This document shows, one piece after another, positions 33,173 to 42,388 of a stretch of 64,000 bases of DNA; the stretch's first letter is position 1; every line of letters begins with the position of its first letter. The translations under genes were made by a program, and so were the position numbers. The notes beneath the pieces were generated by a model that saw only the letters and a program-made list of their open reading frames with translations, was not told the origin of the DNA and searched no databases. The stretch is taken from contig CASDUJ010000008.1 in assembly GCA_949283935.1 (NCBI GenBank), positions 16,301-80,300 of the forward strand, read 5' to 3'. This stretch comes from an uncultured bacterium (GTDB taxonomy: Bacteria; Cyanobacteriota; Vampirovibrionia; Gastranaerophilales; JAILCC01).

Positions 33173-35746
33173 TTATAATAAACTTCTTTTGTTCTCATCC
33201 GTTATGTCTGTCCTAACGATATTCCAATTTGTATTTGGAAATAAAATTTTAATAAAATCATCAGCTCGTAAAATTGGAATTTCTTCGTTATCTATTCTAT
33301 TGTTTGTAGCTTTTAGTACAAATTTTATCTTACATGAATCATTCTTTTCTTCTATTTTGATTGACTCAATTGATTTTCTGATATCAACTTGTCTTTTTAA
33401 GCCTTTTTTATTTGTTCTTTCAACAAAAATATTTTTTTGTTCCAGAACATTATTAATAATAACTTCTATTTCATTTTTTTTCAAGTGTTTTTTTACTGGT
33501 AATGCTTCATAATATGCCCAATAGGCTTCTGTTTCAACAGATTTCTGGTTGTCAGGTAATTTTGTACATTTTATAATTCTTGCATCTTTGTGCAAAAATT
33601 TGTTTAATTTTTGTTGTAAAATTTCAGGAACTAAATTTTCGTATAATTCAATATCCATTAATTCCCCTTGACTTTCAACAAATAAAGGTAAAGCTAATCC
33701 TAAAGAAATTTTAGGAGAAGGATTAAAACCAAGAGAATAAGCAACTTTTATATTAGCTTTTTTGATAGCTTTTGTTATGAGTTTTAAGAAATCAAGATGA
33801 GAAATATATTTTAATACGCCAGTTTTGCTTATTTTTATACGATATTTGTATTTTTGTTTATTTTCATTTTCTGCTTTGTAATTATACTTAATATTTTCAT
33901 CATATTCTAAAATTTCTTTGTTGATTTCTTTTTTTATTCCTCCAAAACCACAAGCTCCACATTGTACACATTTTTCGTCACAAGCTGAATGAAGCAAATT
34001 GTTTTGGGATGCTAAAAATTCTTTTTTTAAAAATTCTTTCGTAACCCCTACATCAATAAAATCCCAAGGAAGTTCTTGTTCTATAGAAATTTTTCTTGTT
34101 GAATATTCTTCAAAATCTATATTACTTTCTTTTGCGGATTTTACCCAGATTTCTTCATTAAAATTTTCATGCCAAGCATCAAGATAAGATCCATTTTTGT
34201 AAGTTTGATAAATAAGTTTGCTTAAATTTCTATCACCTCTTGAAAAAACAGCTTCTATTCTAGAAAGAAATGCATTGTGAAAGTTAAGTTTAACTCCTTT
34301 GATAGATTTAATTTTTTCTTTTAAATAATTGGATTTATCTTGTATTTCCTTAAGAGAATTTTGAGGATACCACTGAAAAGGCGTAAATGCCTTTGGAACA
34401 AAAATAGAAACTGTTGCGGTGAGATTAAGTAGTTTGCTAAGTCCTTTTTCTTTTTTTAAATTGTTCGCTCTCCATTTGATTTTGTGTAATAATTCTATGG
34501 TTTCGTCTAAATCTTTATAGGTTTCTGTTGGTAACCCAAGCATTAAATATAATTTTACTGTATTCCAGCCTGCTTCATAAGCACTTAAAATGCTCGAAAA
34601 AATTTGTTCTTCTGTAAGATTTTTATTTACACAATCTCTTAGTCTTTGAGAACCAGCCTCAATAGCTATGGTAATTGTTCCTTTCCTTACTGTTTGTACA
34701 ATTTGGGCAAGTTTAAGACTAAATTTGTCGGCTCTTTGACTTGGTAACGAAACAGAAATACCTTCTTTTGCATATTTTGCTGTTAAACATCCTAATAAAG
34801 GAATTATCCCATTGTAATCATTAGAAGATAGAGATAACAGAGAATATTCTTCATAACCTGTATTTTGCAAAGATTCGTCGACTAATTTTTTTACAGAAGA
34901 AGCAGATCTTTCTCTAATAGGTAAATTAACAAAACAAGCTTGGCAAAATCTACACATTCTGCCACATCCTCGGCGAATTTCTACTACTACTCTATCATGT
35001 ACTGAAGGAGAAAGAGGAACAGGAAAATTTACTGGAAAATCTTCATCTTCTAAATTAGCATTTTGTTTTTTAATTTTAAAAGGAGCTTTGTCAATTGGCT
35101 TAGGACAAGAAAAATTACCAGAAATGTTATATAAAGATGGAACATAAACTCCTTCAATTTTTGAAAGATTATTTAAAATTTCTTTTCTTGAAAATTTATT
35201 TTTTTTCATTTCAAGAATTTTTTTAAAAATATTTTTTAGGCTTTTTTCTCCATCTCCTATAGAAAATGCATCAATAAATTCCCACAAAGGTTCAGGACTA
35301 TATGCACAACTACCACCTCCAATTATAATTGGTTCATTTTCTTGTCGTTCTTGGGATTTTATAGAAATACCTCCAAGTTCAAACATTTTTAACATTGTAG
35401 GATAACTAAGTTCATAAGAAAGAGAAACTGCTATTACATCAAAATCTTTTAATGGAATAAAATAGTCGCTTGAATACAAAAATAATTGCTTTTCTTCTAA
35501 CAATTTAGCAAAATCATTGGCTGGTGCATAAGTTCTATCACATAAAATATTTTCTTCTTTGTTTAGTATATGATATAAAATTCTATGTCCAAGATTTGAT
35601 ATTGCAACTTCGTACATATCAGGAAACATTAAGCAAGTTTTTAGTTCTATTTTGCTTAAGTCTTTTTTTATTGAACCTTCTTCTCCTCCTACATAACGAT
35701 AAGGTTTGGTTGTTTGTTTTAACAAATTCGATATTTTTTCTTTCAC
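33173..35746 (-). CDS. Radical SAM protein (TIGR03960-like) fused to DUF2344
   Basis: This 857-residue fusion has a B12-binding-like N-terminus (MFPDMYEVAISNLGHRILYHIL), a radical SAM core with CxxxCxxC in RRGCGRMCRFCQACF near residue 260, a Cys cluster CDEKCVQCGACGFGG near 590-605, and a C-terminal DUF2344 domain (YRIKISKTGVLKYISHLDF ... YSLGFNPSPKISLGLALP). Some Firmicutes carry these as two genes; the fused form is known from cyanobacteria. The reaction is not established for the family. The link to RNase E/G and ribosome genes across bacteria suggests tRNA, rRNA or ribosome modification. It overlaps the 115-residue gene upstream by 4 nt. Confidence 0.88.
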   Translation of the reverse strand: MKEKISNLLKQTTKPYRYVGGEEGSIKKDLSKIELKTCLMFPDMYEVAISNLGHRILYHILNKEENILCDRTYAPANDFAKLLEEKQLFLYSSDYFIPLKDFDVIAVSLSYELSYPTMLKMFELGGISIKSQERQENEPIIIGGGSCAYSPEPLWEFIDAFSIGDGEKSLKNIFKKILEMKKNKFSRKEILNNLSKIEGVYVPSLYNISGNFSCPKPIDKAPFKIKKQNANLEDEDFPVNFPVPLSPSVHDRVVVEIRRGCGRMCRFCQACFVNLPIRERSASSVKKLVDESLQNTGYEEYSLLSLSSNDYNGIIPLLGCLTAKYAKEGISVSLPSQRADKFSLKLAQIVQTVRKGTITIAIEAGSQRLRDCVNKNLTEEQIFSSILSAYEAGWNTVKLYLMLGLPTETYKDLDETIELLHKIKWRANNLKKEKGLSKLLNLTATVSIFVPKAFTPFQWYPQNSLKEIQDKSNYLKEKIKSIKGVKLNFHNAFLSRIEAVFSRGDRNLSKLIYQTYKNGSYLDAWHENFNEEIWVKSAKESNIDFEEYSTRKISIEQELPWDFIDVGVTKEFLKKEFLASQNNLLHSACDEKCVQCGACGFGGIKKEINKEILEYDENIKYNYKAENENKQKYKYRIKISKTGVLKYISHLDFLKLITKAIKKANIKVAYSLGFNPSPKISLGLALPLFVESQGELMDIELYENLVPEILQQKLNKFLHKDARIIKCTKLPDNQKSVETEAYWAYYEALPVKKHLKKNEIEVIINNVLEQKNIFVERTNKKGLKRQVDIRKSIESIKIEEKNDSCKIKFVLKATNNRIDNEEIPILRADDFIKILFPNTNWNIVRTDITDENKRSLL

Positions 35747-36090
35747 GCTAAATCGTCCGGAATATATTTATCTATTTCTATAACTTGTCCTTGTTTTTTG
35801 CGATTTGTATATTTGCTCAAAAATGGTAAAAGTTTTTCTCCTGATAATTTGTAATTGTTTATGTATGAACCTTGAGGAGTATCTATCAAAACTTTTACTA
35901 TATATTCTGTTACCATTGCATCTGCTATTAATTCTTGTTTATTAAAAGGATTACCATGTTTATCAGTTTTTACTGTAATACAATATATATCATCATCACA
36001 TTTAATAACTTTTGCATCAGCTTCTGATAATTTATTGGATTTGTGGCGTTCAAATATACTTACTACTTTTTTATCAATATCTTCCATCAA
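35743..36090 (-). CDS. Hypothetical protein, first gene of radical SAM/RNase E/G operon
   Basis: I do not recognise this 115-residue protein. It appears cytoplasmic and mixed alpha/beta: DDDIYCITVKTDKHGNPF, then a helix, YIVKVLIDTPQGSYINNYKL and a basic end. No catalytic motif is seen. Its stop overlaps the radical SAM start (4 nt), so expression is coupled. ATTGGAGAG lies before its ATG. Confidence 0.6.
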   Translation of the reverse strand: MMEDIDKKVVSIFERHKSNKLSEADAKVIKCDDDIYCITVKTDKHGNPFNKQELIADAMVTEYIVKVLIDTPQGSYINNYKLSGEKLLPFLSKYTNRKKQGQVIEIDKYIPDDLA

Positions 36091-36258
36091 ATTCTCTCCA
36101 ATGTCTTGTTTTTATTTTATAACTAAACCTTTTTAGTTGGCAAGTAAGTTTATTTTTAAATATAAATCCAAAGTATTTTAGCTAATTTCTGACATTTTCA
36201 TTGACCAATGGCTCTTTTTTTATTATCCTAATATTAACCAGTTATTGAGAGATTTCTA

Positions 36259-37071
36259 ATGCAAAAACTTGATAAAATCCAAGCATTAATTGCAGGTGAT
36301 GGTGAATTGCCTGTGCATGTGGCAAGAATGGCTGCTAGAGAAGGTTTTGATATAATTTGTATTTCTTTGTCTTCTAAAAATAGAGATGGACTTTATAAAT
36401 ATTGCAAAAAAGTTTATTCTTTTGGGCCTGGAGAAATTATGAGAATTTTGGAGACTCTTCAGAACGAAAAGATAAAACAACTTACTTTTATAGGAAAAGT
36501 ATCTAAAGAAATTTTATTTAGAAATCCAAGATTAGACAAAAAAGCAATAGAAATGTTAAAACTTGCCACAAAATTAAATGATGATGCTCTTATGATGCTT
36601 TTGGTAAATGAATTAGAAAAAAATAATATTAAAGTTTTGGACCAAACTATATTTATCAAAGAATTGTTGGTAAAAAAAGGAATTTTAACAAAACTTGAAC
36701 CAACTGAAGAACAAAAAGCGGATATTAATTTTGGTTTTCAAATTGCAAAAGAAATAGGAAGACTTGATATTGGCCAAACTGTGGTGGTTCAAAATAAAAT
36801 GATACTTGCTATAGAAGCAATTGAAGGTACAGATAAAGCTATAGAAAGAGGCGCAAAACTTTCAAACAAAGCCGCAATAGTTGTCAAAGTAAGTAAACCT
36901 ACACAAGATAAAAGATTTGACATTCCCACGGTTGGATTAAAAACATTAAAAACAATGAGACGTTTTGGAGCTAATGTACTTGCAATTGAAGCAGGAGAGA
37001 CGTTTATTGTTGAAGAAGAAAAAATGATGAATTTTGCTAATAAATACAAAATGGTGGTAGTAGCGGTATGA
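36259..37071 (+). CDS. lpxI: UDP-2,3-diacylglucosamine pyrophosphatase LpxI
   Basis: This 270-residue protein is LpxI (DUF1009), which cleaves UDP-2,3-diacylglucosamine to lipid X in lipid A synthesis. It replaces LpxH, which is not in the window. Family marks are ALIAGDGELPVHVARMA, FIGKVSKEILF, DDALMMLLVNELE and IAIEAIEGTDKAIERGA with the catalytic Asp, then VVKVSKPTQDKRFDIPTVG. LpxI is typical of alphaproteobacteria, cyanobacteria-related and other lineages. Its stop overlaps lpxB by 4 nt, giving consecutive pathway steps. Confidence 0.93.
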   Translation: MQKLDKIQALIAGDGELPVHVARMAAREGFDIICISLSSKNRDGLYKYCKKVYSFGPGEIMRILETLQNEKIKQLTFIGKVSKEILFRNPRLDKKAIEMLKLATKLNDDALMMLLVNELEKNNIKVLDQTIFIKELLVKKGILTKLEPTEEQKADINFGFQIAKEIGRLDIGQTVVVQNKMILAIEAIEGTDKAIERGAKLSNKAAIVVKVSKPTQDKRFDIPTVGLKTLKTMRRFGANVLAIEAGETFIVEEEKMMNFANKYKMVVVAV

Positions 37072-38213
37072 AAAAATTATTTATTATAACAGGCGAACTT
37101 TCAGGAGATTTACATGCTGCAACAGTCGTAGAAGAATTAAAAAAAACTATGCCAGAACTTGAAATTGAAGGCATTGGCGGCAAAAATATGGCAAATGCAG
37201 GTGTTAAAATTTTCAAAGACCATTCCAAAATGGGTGTAGTAGGAATTAGTCCAAAAGCTATTTTTGATCATATAAAATTGGCTAAAGAAATTATTGATTA
37301 TTTAAATAATTCATTTAAACCGGATTTAGTTTTATTGGTTGATTATGGCGGATTTAATTTGAGAATTGCCAAATTTTTGAAAAAATATAATTTCGAAACT
37401 TTCTATTACATATCTCCACAAGTTTGGGCTTCTAGAAAAGGCAGAATTTCCAAAATTAGAAAATATATTTCTCAATTAATGGTTATTTTTCCATTTGAAG
37501 AAAAATTTTATAAAAAAGAAAATATTACAGCTAAATACGTTGGTCATCCTTTAGTTTCTCAATTATTTTTTGGATATCAAAAAGAAGATTTTATAAAACA
37601 AAATAATTTAAATGAAAATAAAAAAATTGTTGGGGTTTTCCCTGGTAGTAGAAAATTTGAACTTTCTTATATGATGCCAATTTATACTCAAGCTATAAAA
37701 GAAATTTTTGAACATCAGAAAAAAATACAATTTTGTATTTCTCAAGCAGAAAATATGGATGAAGCCTTCTTAAACAAATACATAGAAGATTTAAAACATG
37801 ATGGCATAGACATTAAATTAATAAAGGGTCAAAATCATGCTTTGTTGGCTTGTTCTGATGCTTTAATTTTAACTTCAGGAACTGTAACGCTTGAAGCTGC
37901 AATGTATGAAACACCTATGTGTGTCTGCTACAAAGGTCCATTGCCCTTTTATTGGATATACCTTGCAGTTAGGCATATTTCAAAAGTATCTTTGCCTAAT
38001 ATTGTTGCCGATAAAGATATTGTTCAAGAATTTATTCAACATAAAGCTCAGCCAGAATTTATTGCAAGTGAAATTTTGAGTCTTTTACATAATCAATCAA
38101 AACGAGAAAAAATGATCGCTGAGCTAAGAAATATAAAAGCTAAATTTGGAGAAAAAATAGCATCACAAGAAGTAGCAAAAACAATAAAGGAATATTTTGA
38201 TAATGAAAATTAA
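37068..38213 (+). CDS. lpxB: Lipid A disaccharide synthase
   Basis: This 381-residue GT19 enzyme joins lipid X and UDP-diacylglucosamine into the lipid A disaccharide. Typical motifs are FIITGELSGDLHAA, LLVDYGGFNLRIAKF, YYISPQVWASRKGRI, YVGHPLV, FPGSRKFELSYMMP and SGTVTLEAAMYETPMCV. Length is normal. It overlaps lpxI (4 nt) and the acyltransferase-like gene (about 11 nt), forming a tight envelope operon. Confidence 0.95.
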   Translation: MKKLFIITGELSGDLHAATVVEELKKTMPELEIEGIGGKNMANAGVKIFKDHSKMGVVGISPKAIFDHIKLAKEIIDYLNNSFKPDLVLLVDYGGFNLRIAKFLKKYNFETFYYISPQVWASRKGRISKIRKYISQLMVIFPFEEKFYKKENITAKYVGHPLVSQLFFGYQKEDFIKQNNLNENKKIVGVFPGSRKFELSYMMPIYTQAIKEIFEHQKKIQFCISQAENMDEAFLNKYIEDLKHDGIDIKLIKGQNHALLACSDALILTSGTVTLEAAMYETPMCVCYKGPLPFYWIYLAVRHISKVSLPNIVADKDIVQEFIQHKAQPEFIASEILSLLHNQSKREKMIAELRNIKAKFGEKIASQEVAKTIKEYFDNEN

Positions 38214-38904
38214 AGGTTTAAGGTTAGAAGAAAAAACTCCTTTTCAACAATTTAAAATAAAACTTTTGTCTAACATAGCTTTTTCTTATCTTCATCAATT
38301 AGACATTCATGCGAAGAAATATTTAGTAAATTTTAAACCAGAAAATAAACCTGTAATTTATGCTATGTGGCATGGATACCAGTGGGGCTTAGGAGTTTTT
38401 CCAAAGGAATTTCGAAAAGATATTAATATTTTGATTAGTCCAAGTAATGATGGCGAAATGATTGCAAGAGTTTGTCATTTGTTAGGCTTTTCATTAATTA
38501 GAGGTTCTCATCAAAGAGAAGGAGAAAAAGCTTTACGGGAAATTATTTCGGCAACAAAAGAGGGTAAAAATATTGCTTTTATGGTAGATGGGCCAATAGG
38601 GCCGAAACAAAAGGTAAAAAAAGGTATTATAAAAATTGCAAAAATGACACAAGTACCTATAGTTCCAATTATTCCTTATACTTCAACAAAAATTTGCTTT
38701 AATTCTTGGGATAATTACCAAGTACCTACAAATATTTGGGCAAAAGGTTCTATGATTTTTGGTGATCCAATTTATGTAGATTCTGATGCAGATGAACAAA
38801 TGGAAAAAGAATGTAGATTGAAACTTGAAAATTATATGTTTGAATTAGAAAAAGACATAAAAATTGAACATAGAAATTATTGGAAAACAAAACAACAAAG
38901 ATAA
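38203..38904 (+). CDS. DUF374 lysophospholipid acyltransferase-like protein
   Basis: This 233-residue protein has the DUF374 pattern: YAMWHGYQWGLGVFP, LISPSNDGEMIARV, GFSLIRGSHQREGEKALREI, MVDGPIGPKQKVKKGI and VPIVPIIPYTSTKICFNSWD. Family members resemble LpxL/PlsC acyltransferases and are often next to lipid A genes, so acylation or modification of lipid A is likely. The start is uncertain: the ATG at 38203 lies 12 nt past AAAGG, while a TTG at 38197 has better spacing. It overlaps the end of lpxB. Confidence 0.8.
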   Translation: MKIKGLRLEEKTPFQQFKIKLLSNIAFSYLHQLDIHAKKYLVNFKPENKPVIYAMWHGYQWGLGVFPKEFRKDINILISPSNDGEMIARVCHLLGFSLIRGSHQREGEKALREIISATKEGKNIAFMVDGPIGPKQKVKKGIIKIAKMTQVPIVPIIPYTSTKICFNSWDNYQVPTNIWAKGSMIFGDPIYVDSDADEQMEKECRLKLENYMFELEKDIKIEHRNYWKTKQQR

Positions 38905-38932
38905 TTAATGAAAAGTTTTTAGGAGATTAAAA

Positions 38933-39529
38933 ATGGCTAACTTTATAACAATTTTACGTATTATTTTAGCAATTATTACTGTAAGTTTATTATTTGTTCA
39001 AACGGTTCCTGTGTACATTTTAGCTTTTGTATTAACTGTTTTGGTAATTTGGATGGATGGACTTGATGGTTATGTGGCCAGAAAATTTAACGAAAGCTCC
39101 AGATTTGGTGCAGTGCTCGATATTTTAGGTGATAGAATTGTAGAAAATATTTATTGGATTACTTTTTGTGCGCTAAATTTTATCCCTGCCTGGATTCCTA
39201 TAGTGGTTGTTACAAGAGGTATTTTAACTGATGGAGTACGTTCTTTAGCTTTTGAAAAAGGTTATACAGCTTTTGGTTCGACTACTATGATGCAAGGAAA
39301 AATTGCAAAATTTATTGTAGCTTCTAATTTTTGCCGTTTTACTTATGCAGTTTGCAAAGCTATGGCTTTTGCTTTGCTTATTGCTGCTTATATTCCTATT
39401 GATTACCAATTTAAAAATGTTGTTACGGTTGTAGCTTATGTTTGTGTTTATGTATCTGTATTTTTCTGTGTTGTAAGAGGTTTACCTGTTTTAATAGAAA
39501 GTAAAAGATTTTTCCAAAATGATAAATAG
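38933..39529 (+). CDS. pgsA: CDP-alcohol phosphatidyltransferase (probable PgsA)
   Basis: This 198-residue membrane protein has the complete CDP-alcohol phosphotransferase motif D-x2-DG-x2-AR-x8-G-x3-D-x3-D, starting at residue 43 or so (DGLDGYVARKF ... RFGAVLDILGD). It probably makes phosphatidylglycerophosphate from CDP-diacylglycerol. About five to six helices are seen. TTAGGAGA precedes the ATG. It overlaps trmL by 11 bp. Phosphatidylserine synthase or CDP-archaeol-type activity cannot be ruled out on motif alone. Confidence 0.82.
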   Translation: MANFITILRIILAIITVSLLFVQTVPVYILAFVLTVLVIWMDGLDGYVARKFNESSRFGAVLDILGDRIVENIYWITFCALNFIPAWIPIVVVTRGILTDGVRSLAFEKGYTAFGSTTMMQGKIAKFIVASNFCRFTYAVCKAMAFALLIAAYIPIDYQFKNVVTVVAYVCVYVSVFFCVVRGLPVLIESKRFFQNDK

Positions 39530-39989
39530 TGGTTTTAAAATAGTTTTAAATGAACCTGAAATCCCTCAAAATACAGGAAATATTGCAAGATTATGTGCTT
39601 GTACCGGTAGTGATTTGTTTTTGGTTGGTAAATTAGGCTTTTCTCTTAGTGAAAAATATATAAAACGTGCTGGCCTTGATTATTGGGATTCTGTAAATAT
39701 CAATCAATTTTCTTCTCTTGAAGAACTTTTTGAAAAATTTCCTTCAGAAGAAAAATATTTTTTAACTACAAAAGCTACTCAATCACATTTTCAAGCTAAT
39801 TTTAAAACAGGTTCTTTTCTAATATTTGGTAGCGAAACAAGAGGATTGCCGGTAAATATTATTCAAGCAAATTTTCAAAATGCTTTTAGAATACCTATGG
39901 TAAAAGGACAAAGAAGTTTAAATTTAGCTAATAGCGTTTCCATTGTTCTTTATGAAGCTATAAGACAAAGTGGGAATATTGCTTTTTGA
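39519..39989 (+). CDS. trmL: tRNA (cytidine(34)-2'-O)-methyltransferase
   Basis: This 156-residue SPOUT enzyme methylates the wobble ribose of tRNA-Leu. The knotted SAM fold is shown by LNEPEIPQNTGNIARLCACTG, KYIKRAGLDYWD, FGSETRGLP and the closing knot RIPMVKGQRSLNLANSVSIVLYEA. Length and motifs match TrmL/YibK. It overlaps pgsA by 11 bp and ends the operon. Confidence 0.92.
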   Translation: MINSGFKIVLNEPEIPQNTGNIARLCACTGSDLFLVGKLGFSLSEKYIKRAGLDYWDSVNINQFSSLEELFEKFPSEEKYFLTTKATQSHFQANFKTGSFLIFGSETRGLPVNIIQANFQNAFRIPMVKGQRSLNLANSVSIVLYEAIRQSGNIAF

Positions 39990-40031
39990 TTTTTTAAAAT
40001 TTTACATTAAAAAATTAAAAAGAGGTTACCA

Positions 40032-40184
40032 ATGCAAATAATACAATTCCAAAATTCTAATTTCCCTTTAGGTCTTTTTAGATTGAATAATGGACAAAAA
40101 TTTGTTGCTTTAAGACTAGCTTTTTTGCCTGTTTATACAAAACCTAAATATTCTATTGATCAGATTCAGGATTCTGGTCAATAA
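40032..40184 (+). CDS. Hypothetical small protein (50 aa)
   Basis: This 50-codon frame has AGAGG 7 nt before the ATG and lies 42 nt after trmL. It begins MQIIQFQNSNFPLGLFRLNN and has a hydrophobic middle (FVALRLAFLPVY). The start, with its QIIQFQN and NFPLG-type pattern, resembles short N-terminal segments of other unassigned proteins of this genome. It overlaps the convergent nuclease gene by 32 bp, which weakens the call. Confidence 0.4.
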   Translation: MQIIQFQNSNFPLGLFRLNNGQKFVALRLAFLPVYTKPKYSIDQIQDSGQ

Positions 40185-40662
40185 ATTTTTTGAAATCAGA
40201 TGGTTTTAAATTTTGAATAAAATCGTGAAAATCTTTTGCTTCTTTTTCTTCTTTTGGTTTGTTTGTACTAATTGTTGCATCACAAACTACGTTTTCTGTT
40301 ACGTAAATTGGAGAATCTGTTCTTAGTGCAATAGCAATAGCATCAGAAGGACGAGAGTCAATAACTATTTCATTTCCATCATCATCTACTAAAAGCAAAT
40401 TTGCAAAATATGTATCTTGACTTACATCATGAATTTCAACTCTTTCAAGCATATAACCAGTTTCTTCTAAAATACTACATATTAAATCATGTGTCATAGG
40501 CCGAGAAACTTCAATTCTCTCAATTTGTCTTATTATAGAGCTTGCTTCTGCAGATCCAATCCATATTGGTAAAGCTCTGGTGTTTTCTTTATCATTTAAA
40601 ACAACTATGGGAGAACCTGTTCTTGTATCTAGGGCAATGCCCATAACTTTCATTTCTATCAT
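40153..40662 (-). CDS. Bifunctional nuclease (BFN/DUF151) domain protein
   Basis: This 169-residue protein matches the BFN/DUF151 family: EMKVMGIALDTRTGSPIVVL, ALPIWIGSAEASSII, RPMTHDLICSILEETG and IDSRPSDAIAIALRTDSPIYV. Plant and bacterial members are reported to have DNase/RNase activity, but the bacterial role is not clear. The family is common in cyanobacteria and anaerobes. It has its own start signal and no operon partner. Confidence 0.88.
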   Translation of the reverse strand: MIEMKVMGIALDTRTGSPIVVLNDKENTRALPIWIGSAEASSIIRQIERIEVSRPMTHDLICSILEETGYMLERVEIHDVSQDTYFANLLLVDDDGNEIVIDSRPSDAIAIALRTDSPIYVTENVVCDATISTNKPKEEKEAKDFHDFIQNLKPSDFKKFIDQNPESDQ

Positions 40663-40700
40663 AATTTCACCTAAATTTCTTATTAATTTTAAAATAACAC

Positions 40701-40730
40701 AAAAACACCAAAAGCCTCTTCTGCTTTTAA
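40701..40730 (-). terminator. Possible terminator after the zinc-ribbon gene
   Basis: AAAAGC / GCTTTT with a 7-nt loop is followed on the minus strand by GGTGTTTTTGTG, about 40 nt past the stop of the zinc-ribbon gene. The stem is weak. Confidence 0.4.
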
Positions 40731-40769
40731 TCAGAAATTGTTTTTGGGTAGTAATTTAATGTACAAAAT

Positions 40770-41102
40770 TTATTGATTTATTTCTTGAGTTTGTTCAGGT
40801 ATTTGTTCTTGGTTTTGTTCTTGTTCTTTTACACTTTTATAACATTCAGAACAATAAACTTCTTTTCCTTCTCTTGGCTTAAATGGTACAGTTGTTTCGC
40901 AGCCACATTTGGAACAATTAACTGTGTATCTTTTCTTTTGTCCAAATCTTTGTTTTTTTCTGGCATTTCTGCAAGCTGCACATCTTTTCGGTGTTGCAAA
41001 TCCCTTTTCTGCATAAAATTCTTGTTCTTCAGCAGAAAATACAAAAGTACAACCGCAATCTGAGCAAGTAAGTTCAATGTCTTGGTAAGTGTTTTCGAAC
41101 AT
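40770..41102 (-). CDS. Zinc-ribbon protein
   Basis: This 110-residue protein carries two zinc ribbons. The first uses CSDCGCTF and CAACRNARKK (with the FSAEEQEFYAEKGF helix between, typical of 'probable zinc-binding' domains). The second uses CSKCGCETTVPFKP and CSECYKS. The C-terminus is a Gln/Glu-rich tail of repeated EQ. Similar small zinc ribbons occur widely in Chloroflexi, cyanobacteria-like and candidate phyla. It may bind nucleic acid, but the role is not known. Confidence 0.8.
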   Translation of the reverse strand: MFENTYQDIELTCSDCGCTFVFSAEEQEFYAEKGFATPKRCAACRNARKKQRFGQKKRYTVNCSKCGCETTVPFKPREGKEVYCSECYKSVKEQEQNQEQIPEQTQEINQ

Positions 41103-41209
41103 GATTTTTTCTTTCTTTTCTTATGTGAACTATTCTATTATCTTATTATTTTTGAAAAATGTAAAGTATAAATTTATATATGTTAAGTAGCTCAAGAATT
41201 TTTGGGTTT

Positions 41210-42226
41210 TTATTCTTTTAATTTTTCTATTCTTTGTCCTTGTTTTTCGTCTAATTCAAAAATGATTCTGGAAATTAATTGTATAAGTGTTAGTCCAACT
41301 AAAGAATCTGTTGAATTTACTATGTATAATTGTTTGTCTTTTAAATTCAATTCTTCGTTTTCTATTTTTTTCGAAAAAAATAATTTTGCTTTTATAGAAA
41401 TTTTTTTCGTATTTTCCTTTATATTTGTGCAAATAATTTCTCTTAGTTCTTCATTTTCTTTTTCACAAATATTAGTAATATAAATTTCATTTTCAGTATC
41501 TAAAAAAATTTCTATTTTGAAATATCCTAAAGAATTTGTGGATATGTAAAAAAGTATTTGGGAGTTTTCTTTTTCTTTGGTAGCTGTTTTAGCCTCAATT
41601 TCATTTAAATCTTTGTCTTGAGGTGGAACTAAAGGAAGCCAAGGTAAATACATTTGAATAATATCTCTTATAAATTCTTGCGGATTTATTTGAACAGAAT
41701 TTGCAATGGAAGCACCTATTAGCATTATTTCTTTAAGTTGGGAGATATTATTTTGGCTCATATTAGCTGTTCCCATATATTTTAAAAGTTTATCGGCCAT
41801 AAGTACTGAATTTTTATTTAAATATTCTGCTAAAGAAATAAGGTTAACCTTTGCATTAGATTGTAAAAGTGCTAGTAAGCTTGCATTAGCAGTGTTTGTT
41901 CCTTGAGTATTTAAATTTTTTAATATTGTTGCTAATTGTGAATTTGTTGAATTTATTGAAAATTCATTTAATAAATTTGTCCATTCTTTTGGGAGTCCCA
42001 ACATATCTCGCAAGAAAATATTTTGCTGAATATTGTTCATAATATTCGTTGCAGTTTTAGATATTTGTGTATGTAAATTTTCTATTTGCTTAGAATTGAA
42101 ATTTGATAAATTTTCATTATTAGATGTTGAAATATTAAATTCTTTTGTTTCAGTAGTTTTTTGCGGTGTAGTAGTTTTATTAACGGAAAAAACTAAAGAT
42201 GCTAAGTTGGAAATATTAAAATTCAT
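41210..42226 (-). CDS. Hypothetical protein, possibly FliK-like
   Basis: I do not recognise this 338-residue protein firmly. Residues 1-75 are Asn/Thr/Ser-rich and probably disordered. The middle is helical and hydrophobic without being membrane-spanning (LATILKNLN ... SLLALLQSN). From about residue 192 there is YLPWLPLVPPQDKD, then a beta-rich segment (ILFYISTNSLGYFKIEIFLD). A disordered N-terminus plus a late 'P-x-x-L/W' beta domain resembles flagellar hook-length protein FliK C-terminal domains. Flagellar genes elsewhere in the window make this reasonable, but the evidence is thin. Confidence 0.5.
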   Translation of the reverse strand: MNFNISNLASLVFSVNKTTTPQKTTETKEFNISTSNNENLSNFNSKQIENLHTQISKTATNIMNNIQQNIFLRDMLGLPKEWTNLLNEFSINSTNSQLATILKNLNTQGTNTANASLLALLQSNAKVNLISLAEYLNKNSVLMADKLLKYMGTANMSQNNISQLKEIMLIGASIANSVQINPQEFIRDIIQMYLPWLPLVPPQDKDLNEIEAKTATKEKENSQILFYISTNSLGYFKIEIFLDTENEIYITNICEKENEELREIICTNIKENTKKISIKAKLFFSKKIENEELNLKDKQLYIVNSTDSLVGLTLIQLISRIIFELDEKQGQRIEKLKE

Positions 42227-42327
42227 TGTTCTTCCTAATAATCTTATGACAAAATGTTATCATATTTTTTTTCTTTGGTTAATTTTGTGTATTAAAAAAT
42301 TTAATGATTTAATAAAAAATAACAACA

Positions 42328-42378
42328 AAAAAGACTATTTGAATTTAATAAAAATTATTCAAATAGTCTTTTCTTTTT
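42328..42378. terminator. Bidirectional terminator after fabG
   Basis: AAAGACTATTTGAAT and ATTCAAATAGTCTTT form a perfect 15-bp stem with T-runs on both sides. It ends the fatty acid operon on the minus strand, 11 nt after the fabG stop. Confidence 0.85.
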
Positions 42379-42388
42379 ATATTATTTC

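Noticed and set aside
40829..41077. An 82-codon frame inside the zinc-ribbon gene on the same strand
   Set aside because: It overlaps a frame with two clear zinc ribbons, lacks a ribosome site and has no recognisable motif.
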